Below, piece after piece: positions 1-12,917 of a stretch of DNA of 64,000 bases. The stretch's first letter is position 1, and every line of letters begins with the position of its first letter. Source of the stretch: Leptasterias polaris (taxonomy: Eukaryota > Echinodermata > Asteroidea > Forcipulatida > Asteriidae); contig JAZGTN010000058.1 in NCBI GenBank assembly GCA_037783415.1, forward strand, positions 9,150,001 to 9,214,000. Reading direction: 5' to 3'. Under the pieces are notes generated by a model. The model was given only the letters and a program-made list of their open reading frames with translations, was not told the DNA's origin and did no database searches. The position numbers and the translations under genes are program-made.

Positions 1-2959
1 CTCGTACAACGAGATCTCGCGTGAAACAATGACCTCATATTCTATATTCATTAAGGCTGCATACACCGAGTACAATCCAAAGTGAAATTTCCCCGCAAAT
101 AATACTGGATTAACCGAACGACCTTGCAGGGTCGTAGCTGTGCGATAAGGCCATTCAAGACTGTTCACAACTCTTTTATTCCCCTAATACCTTTCCATTA
201 AAACCACCCCAAAACCTTTAAAAGTTGAAAACAAATCTGATAGTTTAGTCTCAGCTCGACACCCTTGCGTTAAACCTTTAATAATACTATCGTACGGAAG
301 TTGCGAATTTGCGCGAGCCAAATAATTATGCGACCAAACATTATTGGGCCGTGAAATTTGCGCGCTCTACGCAATTATCTGATAGCACCCACTTTTGACT
401 CAATTTCCTCAAGCCATGTTTACACACTCCTCACACTGTTTATGTAGCACTTTCAATTAGACAAGACCACGTGACATCTCGACCAATCAGAATGGGTGTA
501 TGAATGATCAGTTCAAAACAAACTGATCATGACATAGATGTAGAACGAAAACACGCTAAGCAAAGAAGCTGAAGCAATGTTCACGATTAGATTTAACTGA
601 AGCTTTTATTGCCTCGGGAAAAAAAAAAATTGATTTGGTTTTGCCATGTGTAAATTGCTTGCGGTACTCTCTAAAATGTATATGTGCTTTGTACTGGCCT
701 CCATCACCGGGCTATATCGGTGTTTTTATGGAATGTCCGTCTTGAAAGACATCTGCTCTAGAAGGCATGGCTATAGTGGGCTCGAATACCATCGGGGAGG
801 TATATGTAGACTTTTCCCGCAGGGATCAGAAGGCACCGACTGTTACGAAGTCTTTCGATAGCCGTGGTCCGTTCATCGATGGTTCACATACAAAGAAGTC
901 GAGGTACTAAGTTTAGTCTATTTAGCCATGGTTCTTGAGGGTCAGTTCGAAGGTCAGTCTCATTTTGAATAATGTCATGGGTCATGAAGTTTCTTTTGAA
1001 AGCGCGCAAAGGCTGCTGGGCTTCAGCGCGGAATGTGAAATTGGGGCGAGGCACATTGATATGCTTTTTTGGCTACAAGGAAGTAGGGTGACTGTTTGCC
1101 GGTGCTGATGAATTGAATTTTCAGGCGAGTTTACACCGAAGTCAAGTTTCAGCTATTTTGGTTTTCATTTTGTTTTGCCTTTGAGCAAATAATAAAATGT
1201 AAGAGCTGAGAAGAGAAGGGAAAGCCACCCTTATACTTCGACGAGACAAGTCTCGATTTACTTTAAAGAGGGAACACCCATAATTGACTGAGTATTAACG
1301 TTTAATATAAAGAAGTGTGGAAATTGTAGTTGACAATTAATATACCAGTATCTGTGAGATACTTTACGGCATGGTTTAAGTTCACTTTAATTGGAAAGAA
1401 GTAGAGAGGAAGTGGATATTTGTGACAAATTTGGTCACGCCATGATAAGTATGCTTAGGCCTTGTTTAGTGCCTTGTAATTATCTGCATTTTATCGTGTG
1501 TCAAGAAGACAGGAATTTGCTTATCAAGTGTGGTTAGACTTACTAACGGAAGTTTTGTGTTTTAGAAATTGTTGGCATTTTTGTTAACCGGAGTTTGATT
1601 CTCCGTGAAATGCAACATAAGAGTATTGAGTATTTAAGTACATTATTGGAAGAGGTGTATATACAGTTCATTTTGTTGGAATTTGATAGTGATCGATTCA
1701 TGGAAGAAACGTTTCCTTTATTATGGGCAGATTTGTGAATGTGATGAATTTGATGATTGGTAACTATTGTTTGTAGTTTGACGTATGGGACACCGGATAC
1801 CCGGATTGGACCCGACGGGACATGATTTCCTTCTTCGTGAGTTCCGGCGAAGTAGCGAGGAACTGGAGAAGTCGCAGGGTACGACTGCCAGTATAGCCGT
1901 CGTGAGACGTGCATGCAGTATCAGATGGGAGAACTTTAAAGGGGCCCAAGTTTAGCCGGCCGCACACCAGACGTCTGCGGACGAATGCCCACATAGGAAC
2001 ATAAAGGAGACCAGCTATTAAATGGACATATCTTCAAAATGACTTTTTGGGGAAGATAGCCCATGAAGAATTAGAGCGTTAACTTTTGGGAGAAGGTATA
2101 GTGATAGAGGTTTGAACACCGATGCGGTGCAAGTTTAATTAAATATAAGTGCACATAGTGTGATTTTCATTAATTATTACCAGCGTAGATTGTAATTGTA
2201 TATTTTCGGGAACTTTGAGACGTGGTACCACTTTTGATGTATAAAATTAATTATAAAATTAATTGAATAATAATTGTGAGTGCTTCTGTGGAGCATTAAT
2301 AACAACACTCACAGTCCAGTATATATCAATTGTTCGTTTGTTTTATTCAACGACTGCATTGTGACCCCGCCTCACTCTTTCACATCACAAATTCTCGGGA
2401 TATCGTAACACCGACTAAGCCTATTATACATCATGGAGGGAAAAACATGAACTTACAATTCTGAATTTAGAAAAAATAATAAAATAATATTTATTGAAAC
2501 CTTTCTTACCTTGTTAGTATAAGTATTTAGTCATCGCATTATTGAAACACCTGTCATGAAGCAGCTGGTACCCGGGATGATGTGGTTCCTGGTTGAAATC
2601 TCCACACAGGATATGCGGTGTTTCTAATCCATCAGAAAACTTGATGAGTTCATTGATGACAAACGATACCTAAACACCGAGTAATATCGTACGATCTTGT
2701 ATCAATTATTGACCAAGCTAATAGCAGTCGGGCCGTTTCCAGCTATTTCACCGAGTAAGATTGCTTCTACCGTGCTAATAATTATTTTATACTTATTTTT
2801 AAACATTTGTTTTTAACTGAAACTAATTATTTATTTAATATTTGATTTTACCTATAATGAAATCAAATCCATTCTTTTAAAGAGGTCGAAGGACAGGTGG
2901 ACATTACCAACGGCAAGGAGACGATTCGTTTTGTGACATCGGAATAGAGTAAATAGAAA
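1..2959. other. No recognisable gene; AT-rich flank with two small palindromes
   Basis: Only short open frames without family resemblance are present. A 10-bp inverted repeat around ATGATCAGTT (504-530, 7-nt loop) and an 8-bp inverted repeat TGTGAGTG/CACTCACA (2,275-2,313) are visible. A GC-richer patch at about 1,780-2,000 stands out by base composition, but its frames are broken on both strands. The stretch could contain an eroded LTR or untranslated exons; I cannot support either. Confidence 0.5.
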
Positions 2960-4280
2960 CTAGACTTAACGTGTTTGTGAACTAGGTGCTCGGGTATCGC
3001 TGGGGTCAGTGCTGTGTCAATGCGTGAGCTGGGGTCAGTGCTGTGTCAATGCGTGAGCTATTTCATTAAGTTGGTGTTATTACTGTTTTGAGGTGCGTAA
3101 CAAACTACACACTTTAGCAAAAGTTTAAAAAATCACACGATCAAAAGCCTAGCATTAATTTGATTGTTAACGAGGTTTGCATGGACGGCTGTTTTAGAGA
3201 CTAACAAAGCCTATTGTCAAAAGCAGGTTGCGCGAACCTTGAACAGAGACTAGACCACAAGCATGTTTGATGTACTTTGAACCTTGCGGTTGATTCGCTC
3301 ACCGTTTAACTGGTAACTGGTTTAGATTGCGTATTGTGTGTGTATCCCGTGGTTTGACAGCGGGTCAATAAATACCCGTAATAAATGGTCAAAATTTCAA
3401 AAAAAAAAAAAATGTAATGACATCATCATGTTGTAATTTTGGATTTACGTAGTCATTATAATTTCAAATAATAAAAAAATGTAATGACATCATCATGTTG
3501 TAATTTTGGATTTACGTAGTCATTGTCTATCTCTATGCCAAGTTTCAACTCAGTCAAACTCGTGGTTTTTGAGATGCAAGGCTTCAAAAAGTAAAACTTA
3601 AAGGCAATACCACGTGACACATGATGACGTCATCAATCTGAAACTCCACACATATGTTGTCTGCATCAAGTTCATTATGTATACCAATTTTGAAACGATT
3701 GTCATAAACTTCACCGCAGAAATCTAGAAAAAGTGTATTTTGGTATGTTTGTAACCTGCCGCTAGAGGGCGCTTTGAGATGTTTTGACGTCACCGGTCAA
3801 TTTTTTGTAAACCAGACCCTTTCTGGATTATAACATCAATGAAAACAACTTGAAAAAATTTGCCACTTTTAAGCTACAAGGCACTTCCGGTTTCGACCGG
3901 AAGTAGAGTTCATGTCATGTCACGCACACTTTGAAAAATGAAGACCTATAATACCTCTATATAATCCCGCAAAAAGCAACCGACGGTCTCTTCGTCTTGA
4001 TTTGATATCGATTTTCAAAGATTAAAATGGTTAATGTTTAAAAAGCTTGTAATTTGACACATGATGACGTCATCATGATGTCATAACTTCTTAATGGAGG
4101 TTTGATCAAGGACCTAATAATGGTGTAAGAAAGCAGACACTATCAAGATCCTAACATTGATTGTTAACGAGGTTTGCATGGACGACTGTTTTAGAGACTA
4201 ACAAAGCATAACGCCAAAATCAGGCTGCGCGAACCTTGAACGGAGACTAGACTACAAGCGTGTTTGATGGACTTTGAACA
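2960..4280 (+). repeat. Degenerate relics of the X/Y/Z repeat family
   Basis: The left end (2,960) carries CTAGACTTAACGTGTTTGTG followed by a tract matching the start of units Z1 and Z2, but the right arm of the terminal stem-loop is lost. A 29-bp tandem duplication follows (3,000-3,057). A tract of about 125 bp occurs twice (about 3,159-3,286 and 4,157-4,280), beginning GATTGTTAACGAGGTTTGCA. A 67-bp-period duplication lies at 3,412-3,535. The inner part shares the order of motifs seen in intact units: a perfect stem ACTTCCGGT/ACCGGAAGT (3,883-3,904) and a TGACGTCATCATGA block near 4,066. This is an old, diverged relative of the units to its right. Confidence 0.55.
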
Positions 4281-4811
4281 TTATTATTATTTTTTATTAT
4301 TTATTCGGCCAAGATTTCAACAAACAGTACAAGATACAATATTACCGAAAAATATAACAGTACAAGAAACAACACATTATAAAACATGTGACACTAGAAC
4401 AATTGTAATCCAATGATGAAATGGAAACAGAACACTGACAAATCAAAGCAAGACAACTATAAAATCAGACAGGACAAGCCCATGCTAAGATGGCCAGGAT
4501 TAATAAAAGTGAACCTAATCACTGTGACTCGAAAGCCTATCAATCCAATCTTAAAATGGGAATAGAATCTTTAACAAATACTTATAAAATAGTAAAGAGA
4601 AACTTTGGAAATAAAAAATATGATGATCAAAATAAATATGTTTATGTTAAGAAAAACCTATTTACATGCAGCAAGAATATTTGGAAGTACACATTTGAGT
4701 TAAAAAGGCTGACCTAAAAACAATGTACAAATGAGGAAATAAATACTTATAGAAATTATAAAAAGGGCTAATCCTGATAAAAGAATAAATTAAAAACAAT
4801 TTGGAAAAACT

Positions 4812-6176
4812 CTACAGGTCCTGGAAGTGCTGACACAGGTATTTTTTTAAACAATTGTATGATTCGAGGGTGAGGGAGTTACAGATATTTGTTGGCAGAC
4901 CGCTCCAAACACGCGGGAAAGAATGAACTGAAGTGTTTTTTAGGCTGAGGGTTCTAGCATATAAATGGTTGAATACAAGTGTGTCGGTGTGCCGGGTATT
5001 GACTGAAGTATTCAAGTTGATGATGGGACAATTAATTATACCAAATAAACAACTAGTGGTGAATTGAACAATGAGTCTTTGTCGTCTGGATTCAAGGGTT
5101 TGCCAGTTCAGAGTTTTGAGTCTGTCCTCGTACGACATTGCACCTCTTTGTTGCCTAAGGAACATCCTCGTAGCTCTCCTTTGGACACGTTCAAGTTTTG
5201 CTGAAGGTTTTGTAGTATAGGGGCACCATGCAGGCAGCCGATACTCAAGAATAGGTAATACAAGGGATCTGTAAAGGGACATTAATGCAGTTGGGGATGT
5301 TCCACCTGCCGTATGCCAGATGAAATCCAGGGTCCTATTTGCCTTGGAAACAACACTGTTGACATGGTCAGACCAAGTGAGGTTATGATTGATCACGACT
5401 CCAAGGTATTTGTAGGTGGCAGTTATTTTGAGGGAGGATCCATGAATAGAGTACTCTGGAAGGGCTAGTATTTTTGTAGATCTGGTCATATGCATAATCA
5501 TAGATTTATTGGTGTTAATTTTCATCCCATTGGCAACACTCCACAAGTCGATGGCATCAAGGTCAGCTTGCAAGGAAAGTTCATCTGCAGGGGATTGGAT
5601 AGGTCTATAGATGAGAGTGTCATCAGCAAAGAGCAAACACTTGGAATTGAGGGAATGGGAGATATCACCGATGAATAAGTTAAACAGGAGGGGACCGAGG
5701 ACACTTCCCTGAGGGACTCCAGATGTAACAGGAGACATGGACGACAAAGCGCCCTGGTACATTACCCGCTGGAACCGCCCAGTCAAAAATGCTTTCAGCC
5801 AATACCAAGTTTGACCACGGATGTTAAAGTTCTCTGCCAGTTTATTAAGAATTGTGTGATGAGGCATAACATCAAATGCCTTGCTAAAGTCGAGGAAGGC
5901 AATGTCTATGCGAGGTGGACGGGGTTTGTCCATGATTGTAGCCCAGTCATATATAGCATTTGTGAGCTGGGTAACGCAGGATTTATGTGCTGTAAATCCA
6001 TGTTGTTCATCATTACCAAGACAGTTTGAGGAAATATGTTTATTGATATTGTCAGCGACTGCCCTTTCAAGGATTTTGCAGACAATGGAGGTTAAAGCAA
6101 TTGGACGATAGTTTCTGATGTCGGTTCGGTTGGCAGATTTAAACACAGGGGTGATATTAGATAATTTCCAGTCCAA
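4812..6176 (-). pseudogene. LINE reverse transcriptase domain (454 residues, open)
   Basis: This open segment holds most of an RVT_1-type reverse transcriptase. Visible motifs in order are NYRPIALTS (about residues 22-30), FLDFSKAFD (94-102), SGVPQGSVLGPLLF (152-165) and the catalytic FADD (183-186), followed by a thumb-like C-terminal region. The combination DFSKAFD, GVPQGSVLGP and FADD is typical of the CR1/jockey supergroup of LINEs. The enzyme would copy element RNA at a nicked chromosomal target. The methionine at 6,176 is not a true start, because the frame is the downstream half of a longer polyprotein interrupted near 6,200-6,290. I call it a pseudogene although this 454-residue piece has no internal stop. 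Confidence 0.88.
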
Positions 6177-6280
6177 GGGTAGGGAGCCATGTTAGAGCGA
6201 CAAATTCATCACACGTAATAGCGGGGGGGGGGGGGGCGATGGAGGAGGCAGTTGAACGCAAAACTGTTGGTGAAATCCCA

Positions 6281-7725
6281 TCAGCCCCAGGTAGGTGCCT
6301 TGTGAGGGTTGAGATTTTGCAGCGACTTTGCCAGCCATCCTAGTTCAATTTGAATTGGCGGTAGCTCAGGAATCGGTAGGGTACAGGATGGAGGCATTGA
6401 TGGACAAGATCCTGGAGGAGAATGAACTGAAGTAAAAAATTCATTGAATGCCTGAGCGATGGCACTAGGCTTGTGAATAAGTTTGTCAGCATGCTGAAAT
6501 GTTGGTGGACATTTAGATTTTCGCTGGTCTCTGACAAAACACCAAAAGCTGCGCTTGTTGTCATTTTTTGCAAAAAGACCGTTGATATACTTCCAGTAGG
6601 CTGATTTTGTTGAATATTTCACTTTATTGCGTATTTGTTTGTAATGGAGCCATGCCAAACTGGAGCCAGAGTGTTTGGCTTTTGTGAACAGTTTGTGTTT
6701 GAGGTGAATCAGCTTTTTCAGTTCATGGGTTATCCATGGAGAGGCTTTATTACAACAGCGTTGTTTAGTTGTATGCTGTCACTAATGGCAGCCTGCAGGA
6801 TGTCCAAAAAGCCTTCCCACGATGCATTGGGATCAGCATCATCCATGAAGGCAGACCATGGTGCAAGGTGTAGAAGAGTTTCCAAATGAGTCATGTCAGC
6901 TTTCCTGTATTGAAGATAAGATCGGATGACTGCGGGTGGTGGAGGGGCTTTGTGTGCACTGAATGTAAAGTGTACAGCATGGTGGTCACTGCTGACTGGA
7001 TTTGCAAAGGACTCAACTTGGGCAAACTTTTCTGGCCGATTTGTAAATATGAGGTCAATTGTGGACCCTGATGAGGATGAGTTGTTTGAAGGTCGCGTAA
7101 CATCGTTAACTATCTGGGTAAGTTCTAGTGAGTTAGCGATTTCTTGAAGATGTGCAGTGGATGCAGAATCATTCTGCCAATTTATATTGAAACTCCAAGT
7201 AGAATAACACCTTCGTAGTTATGAAGATGAGGTTGAACTGAATCACATGCATTCTGCAGCTTGTCAAAAAAGGTGATGTCTGAGTTAGGAGGTCTGTAGA
7301 GAAGACCAACAAGCCATTTGGAATTCTTAAAAGTCAAGGACACCTAAGTAAGTTCAATGTCCATAGGGTCAAACTGATCAAGGTGGACTGGTTGTAATTG
7401 ATCATTGACTGTTATCATAATGCCACCGCCTCGACTGTCTCGATCACGCCGAATACTTGTGTAACTGGGTATGCAAGAAGAAATTGTGTCGGTGTGACTG
7501 GGTGACATCCATGTCTCAGTGACAAACACAATGTCTATGGGGTTGAGTGCCAAGAAAGATCGAAAATCTTGTTGTTTACTGCTTAAACTGCGGGCATTTT
7601 AAAACAGCAATCCAGAAATTGACTTAGGAGGAACATCTTTATGTTCATGTTGGTTGGAATATGCAGTGTCAGAAGATTCAAATTGGTCAGTGGTGTTATT
7701 ATCAAAGACACTAAGGAATGAAGCA
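6281..7725 (-). pseudogene. LINE endonuclease and linker, frameshifted
   Basis: Pieces of an apurinic-type (APE/exonuclease III-like) endonuclease are recognisable in shifting minus-strand frames. NARSL-type N-terminal sequence lies near 7,590, VTETW near 7,503-7,528, a GGGI segment near 7,420, and the C-terminal SDHHAV near 6,966-6,997. The linker (6,281-6,658) has the usual NPHKAP motif just before the RT, but the frame shifts inside it at about 6,285. The domain would nick target DNA to prime reverse transcription. Several frameshifts separate the motifs, so no full-length protein is possible. Confidence 0.75.
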
Positions 7726-8361
7726 TCACTACAAGAAGCAAATGGTAACTAGACTTAATGTGTTTGTGACAACAAACACTAGGTGTTCGGGTATCGCTGG
7801 TGGGCTCACTGCTGTTTTAATGCGTAAGCTATATCATTGAATCGCTGAAAACAATCCTGATAGCTTTTGAAATATTAGAGAAAGTAAAGTATAAATAGGT
7901 TACACAAGAAATAAAGAGCTGCTAAACAATTTATCAATTTTATAAATAACAACCTTTTGTTTAGCCAAATTTGAAAACCTATGACATCATTATGAAGTTA
8001 GAAAGTTTTTAGCGAGACATAGGCATTTAAATATGTGCGTAGTGGAAAAAAAAGATTAACTTAGAAAGTAAGTTTATTTATTTTTCGATGGTTATCGATT
8101 TTGTATTGATAAAAAACCACACTATACATGTTGACATTATTAGGTTACAATTCAGAAAAGTTTTTAACAGGGTTTCAAATCCAATGAGGTGGATACTCGG
8201 TTCAGGAAACATTGATTGTTCAATACAAAAACACTGATGATGATGTCGCTAAAATAAGTCAAGCAAGTTCTGAGCTGGCAGTTGTATTATTTAAAAAGCT
8301 TAATTTGCTTGATTTTTGGATATTGATTTTCCTACAGAACAGTTTGTTAATTTTTAGACTA

Positions 8362-10795
8362 ATAATAATAATAATAATAATATAGTTTATTTAACACACG
8401 CTTTACATATAAAATATCTCAAAGCGCGGTACAACATTGAAAAACAAATACAAATGATAATAAATACAAAATAACACAATCAGTTCGAACATTAAAAAGT
8501 CAATTAAAATATTCATTAAAAAGGAAGGTTTTAAGACGCTTTTTAAAACCCTCGTATGATTCAGATTGGTACACTGATATTGGTAATCTATTCCACAGGC
8601 GTGGTGCACAAAATGAAAAGGCACGGTTAGCATAAAAACTGGCAACTCTTTCTACTGGTTGATAAAGTTGAATTCTGCCCTTTGACCTTGAACGTGACTC
8701 TCGATTTGTGCCACGTATGCTGATGAGTTCTTTCATGTAGGTCGGCGCCTTGCCATTCAATATTTTAAAAACCAAGCACAGAAGTTTAAATTCACACCTC
8801 TGCCTTATGGGTAACCAATGCAGTGCTCGCAATACAGATGTAATATGATCAAATTTTTTGGTTTTCATGACCATCCGGGCTGCAGAGTTTTGAATAAGTT
8901 GCAATTTTTTCATATCGTGATCAGAAATTCCAAAAAGTAAACTTGCAATAATCGAGTCGCGACGTGACAAAAGCATGTACCAATTTTTCAGTAGAGCCTT
9001 GGTCAAGCAACTGCCGAATTTTACTAATTTTCCATAAAGCATAAGATGCCGACCTGCATGAATTTACCACGTGAGCCGACATCGTATTTGCCTCGTCGAG
9101 GGTCACACCTAAATCACGAATACAATTTGACAAAGAGACATCCACACCCCCCACCTGCACACCACGTGGGAGTGGCGGGGCAGCCGGGCCAAACTTCGAT
9201 GAAAACTTAATCACTTCAGTCTTTCCTTCATTCAATACAAGCTTGTTGTCTCGCATCCAAAGACGAATGTCTTCAATACAATCTTCTATCTGACCCAATG
9301 GCGCCCCGCCACGACCACACGCGATGTACAGTTGGATGTCATCAGCGTAGATCATGTATTCCAGGGCATGACTATTAATAATATCGGCTATTGGAGTAGT
9401 GTAAAGACTAAACAAAACTGGCCCAAGGACAGAGCCTTGGGGGACCCCATATTCCAATGGTACTGCCTCTGACACCATCGATCCGATTCTAATACGCTGA
9501 GTCCTATCACGCAGATAAGACGAAAACCACTCAAAAGCGGAACCCTCAATACCGAACCTATTGCGCAACCTATGTATGAGAATCTGATGATCTATGGTGT
9601 CAAAGGCAGCTGAAAGATCAAGAAGGATTAAAATCACTTCAGATCGTCTAGCGAGAGAGCACAGCACGTCATTTTGAACCCTGACAAGGGCAGTTTCTGT
9701 GCTGTATCCCTCTCGATAGGCAGATTGACATTTACAAAACAGTTCATTTTTGGAAAGATAATCATTTAACTGTAATAAAGCCGTCTTTTCTATGAGTTTC
9801 GAAACAAACGGAAAAGACGAGACCGGCCGATAATTTTTTTAAACATTGCTATCGAGCCCATGTTTCTTCAACAATGGGCGAACAATAGCATTCTTACAGG
9901 ATGCAGGAAAAATACCAGTATTAAATGATGAATTAATCACTTCCGTCAACAAAGGAGCAACTAGGTCAACGCATTTTTTAACTAAACGCGTTGGCATAGG
10001 ATCGAGTTGGCAAGATTTGTCCGAGAGATGATTAATCACTGAAATTACTGAATCAACAGAGATCATTTCAAACCTGACAAATGAACATGAATTTAATGTT
10101 TGAATGCCAACACCTGGAATAACATCAGGAAGATTCTTATGTAAATTGATTATCTTTTTCTAAAGAAAATTGCAAAAGCATCAGGTAGCAATTCGGAATT
10201 GATATTATCAGGTATGACAGATGCCAGCGCCCCTTTAGTACCACTAATCTCGTCAACGATGCGGAACAAAGTTTTTGTATCCGCAACATCAATGCGACCC
10301 CGATGATAAGAGGCGTGGGCAACTGTCAGACAAGTTGCATAAGCATTACGAGCCTCAATATATATTTTATGGTCTTCTGTCCATCTTGACTTAGTCCAGC
10401 CCGCACGCCGGAGAAGTCTTCGCTCCCATGCAATTGTCTGATTAAACCATGGCATCCGAGGCTTATTCAACAAGTCCTTCTCCTTAACAGGCGCTACAGT
10501 GTCTATTACGGAAGTCAGCACGGCGTTATACTTTTCAAGAAGTTCTGTTTGGTCATTTACTGACGAACTCATGATTGGCTGCAGTGACGTCGAAAGTTCA
10601 AACCTAAGCAGATCAACATCAACACTGGCCAGATTTCTGCAAATTCGAGTTTCTTTACACGAAGGAGGTCTTTTGAAAAAGGTTCTAAAGTGGATTGCAG
10701 AATGATCTGATGGTAACAAATCGTCAGTACGTAGGTTGGAAACAAACTGATCAACTTCCCTTGTAATGACCAAGTCTAACGTATGGCCTTTCTCT
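8362..10795 (-). mobile_element. CR1/L2-type LINE inserted in unit Z1
   Basis: The insertion is shown by a paralogous empty site: the flanks (up to 8,361, GACTA, and from about 10,796, TTGAAAGG) are contiguous near 27,604-27,612 in unit Z2. The element ends in a TAA/ATT microsatellite (8,362-8,382), as CR1/L2 elements often do. It is 5'-truncated inside the endonuclease, so about 2.4 kb remains. The target site seems not to be duplicated. The LINE therefore arrived after Z1 and Z2 had separated, or was absent from the Z2 lineage. Confidence 0.85.
8497..10795 (-). pseudogene. CR1/L2 LINE polyprotein (endonuclease C-terminus, RT, C-terminal domain), disrupted
   Basis: Read on the minus strand, the remains start with the endonuclease C-terminus (GHTLDLVITR near 10,755-10,785 and SDHSAIHF near 10,700). 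A linker follows, then the RT with NYRPVSS just after a single in-frame stop at 9,839-9,841. The RT continues with LDLSAAFDTIDH, YGVPQGSVLGPVLF and IYADD. The C-terminal region (8,500-9,042) with LHWLPIRQR and NRLPISV is characteristic of L2/CR1 elements and is reached by a frameshift near 8,935. The LDLSAAFDTIDH and YADD motifs point to L2/CR1. There are few breaks, so the copy looks fairly young. Confidence 0.85.
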
Positions 10796-12917
10796 TGAAA
10801 GGGCACTTGTTTTAAATCATAATGCAAAACGAAGGCAAATCATGAAGACGGCAAATCTAAGCCTCTCTTGAATTTTGACTTATAACATAATGATTTATAA
10901 GTTCTATTTCTACCTGTATGGTGCATCATACAGGAAATGAGGAATGCAACACAACAACACGTGGAAAATCTGTCACTGGATCCAAGACCATGCCGGTGGA
11001 TGTGCTGTATTCTGAAGAAGAAAAAAACAATATTACAAAATAAACACAGTATGACTCTAGGAAAATTAAGTCAAGCTGAAACTGTTAAAATAAACAAAAA
11101 TCAAGACTTAAAACGTTTCATATTTATATAATAATACTACTAATTTATTTAATTTATATTGCGCTCTCTCAATGACCAACCTGTTCAAAGGGGGGGGGGG
11201 GGTCAAAACAGTAACAACATTCAAACTTAGGAAATTGCAAAAGAAAAGGTTAGTGGAAGGTGCACATATTGTTTTGGAAGTGAACAACTTATAAACAAAA
11301 CCTACTTTACTTAACACAAACGTCATCAAAGTTGCCGACAAACATTCTTCAGTCGGACCATTTTCTGACTTTAGTGACACAGCCAACAATCATACCAATC
11401 CCCCATTGCCCAATTCTACTCCTCGACGATCACACTAAACGTTCTTTAGTTTTAAAAACATCACCAACGCCACCACTTGATGATAAAAGATAAACTTTAT
11501 AACATAACTGTGCATTAAATAAATACTCATTTTGAAAAGCAATGATTTTCACACAAAGCTTACCGTTTTATCACCGTGTGGCACCGATATAGCATCGATA
11601 AACACTGCCGTGGACGCCGTCCGAAACACCCATTCATGAGCTGATGTCAAGTCTCTGCTTCTCGGTGTTTGATAAACACATAACCAATGTTCGTCTTTTT
11701 CTGCTTGCATTTTCTCAAACAATTACAAGTCATACGAATCACTGAAGCAGGTGGTCATCTCAGTGAAACTTCGTCTTCAATTCCATATTGATCATTAAGC
11801 CATGAGAAGGGCGAATAGGGGAACAATTAGACGCTGAATATAAGCGGTATTTAGATCTATAATCTTAATAGTACGCCATTGATAATCTTGAACTACGTTG
11901 CGCTGGTCTTTTTTCGTGCGTGATATCCGGGCCGGGGGTGCCGCGGTGCGCCTTGACTAAAGGCTAGCTTCCCGCCACATGAAACAACAATGACGACACT
12001 GAACTGCAGCTTGCATCAGTTTCAACGTTATGTGTACATAATGCTTTGTCAATCAAAGCGGGGGGGGGGGGGGGGGGGGGGGTACGAGTGGGTAGGTGCG
12101 CTTCATTGTCCGGTTTTGATCATATATTAAGGTCAAAATGTTGTCATGTCTGTGTTCAGAAGTTTGAGCACGACTAACGTTCTACACCCCGATACAAAAA
12201 TTATGCTGAAATGATCAGTAGTTTTAAAGATATATATAAGATAGGATAATAAGAAATTTTCAACTTCCGATTTTAACCGGAAGTAAGTTCAAATGTTGGA
12301 CGGGTTCTGTGTAGCGTTTGTCGAACTTTAAATGAGCTATCCGATGATGTGTAGATTATAAAAAACAAACAAATGGTTCGTGAGTTATGCTTTTTACAAA
12401 TATTAAACTTTGATTTATTATAATTCGATGCCCGATGACGTCATCATGACGTAAATAGGTTTGTGTCGTATTGATAGTGAGGTTCAACTATCTGTTGAGT
12501 TTCATTGTTCAATTCAATCTCAATCTTGAGTTATTCCGTAGATAAGCTCGAAAGTGTTTTTTGAAGGAAAAAACGAAGGCGAGCTTCGATCTAGGGTAAC
12601 GACCCGGAAGTTAAGGTCATGTGAATTTGGCGTTAACTTTTCAAATGTTGCCCGTGTCTTGATCTATCATATGCCCAAATATGAATACTGTAGTTGTAAT
12701 ATTCAGAGACATACAGGCATTGGCATGAGGGCACTTTTCGAGCTAAAATGGCTTGTAACTTGACACCTGATGACGTAATCGTGACGTCACAACTTACTCG
12801 GCTTCTCCTAGTTATGTTCTAACTTCACATAAAGTTTCAAGTTGATCAAAGATTCGGAAGTATGCGTTTGCTTGCGGACAAAGCTCACTGAGAAGAATAA
12901 GCAAAACAAAGAAAGAA

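Larger units (their letters stand above)
4281..7746 (-). mobile_element. Non-LTR retrotransposon (CR1/jockey-type LINE), 5'-truncated and decayed
   Basis: Read on the minus strand, the element runs from an endonuclease region through a linker to a reverse transcriptase and ends in an AAT-rich tail (4,281-4,310). The 3' junction is clear: the flank ending GACTTTGAAC (to 4,280) is followed by the tail, whereas the related flank near 3,275 continues with other sequence. The right limit is the CTAG of unit Z1 at 7,749, so the 5' end is truncated there. Frameshifts and a run of 14 G (6,223-6,236) break the coding region, so it is not autonomous now. Confidence 0.85.
7749..12917 (+). mobile_element. 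Unit Z1: Helitron/Helentron-like non-autonomous element, split by a LINE
   Basis: The unit begins CTAGACTTAATGTG with a stem-loop GTGTTTGT/ACAAACAC (7,760-7,779) followed by AGGTGTTCGGGTATCGCTGG. It ends in an A-rich tail before the CTAG of unit X at 12,918. Interior parts recur in unit Z2 (25,973 on) with few differences. A LINE interrupts it at 8,362-10,795. Near 11,140 there is a tract resembling the 3' end of a CR1/L2 LINE. G runs lie at 11,190-11,202 and 12,060-12,082. Near the right end are an ETS-like stem (about 12,263-12,285) and TGACGTCA-type blocks (about 12,430 and 12,770). No protein of its own is encoded. Calling it Helitron-like rests on the CTAG end with an adjacent hairpin and T-flanked insertion; no Rep/helicase is present to confirm this. 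Confidence 0.5.

Noticed and set aside
1780..2410. Possible LTR or exon remains
   Set aside because: GC-richer patch and a CACTCACA inverted repeat are present, but there are no paired LTRs, primer site or open frame to support it.
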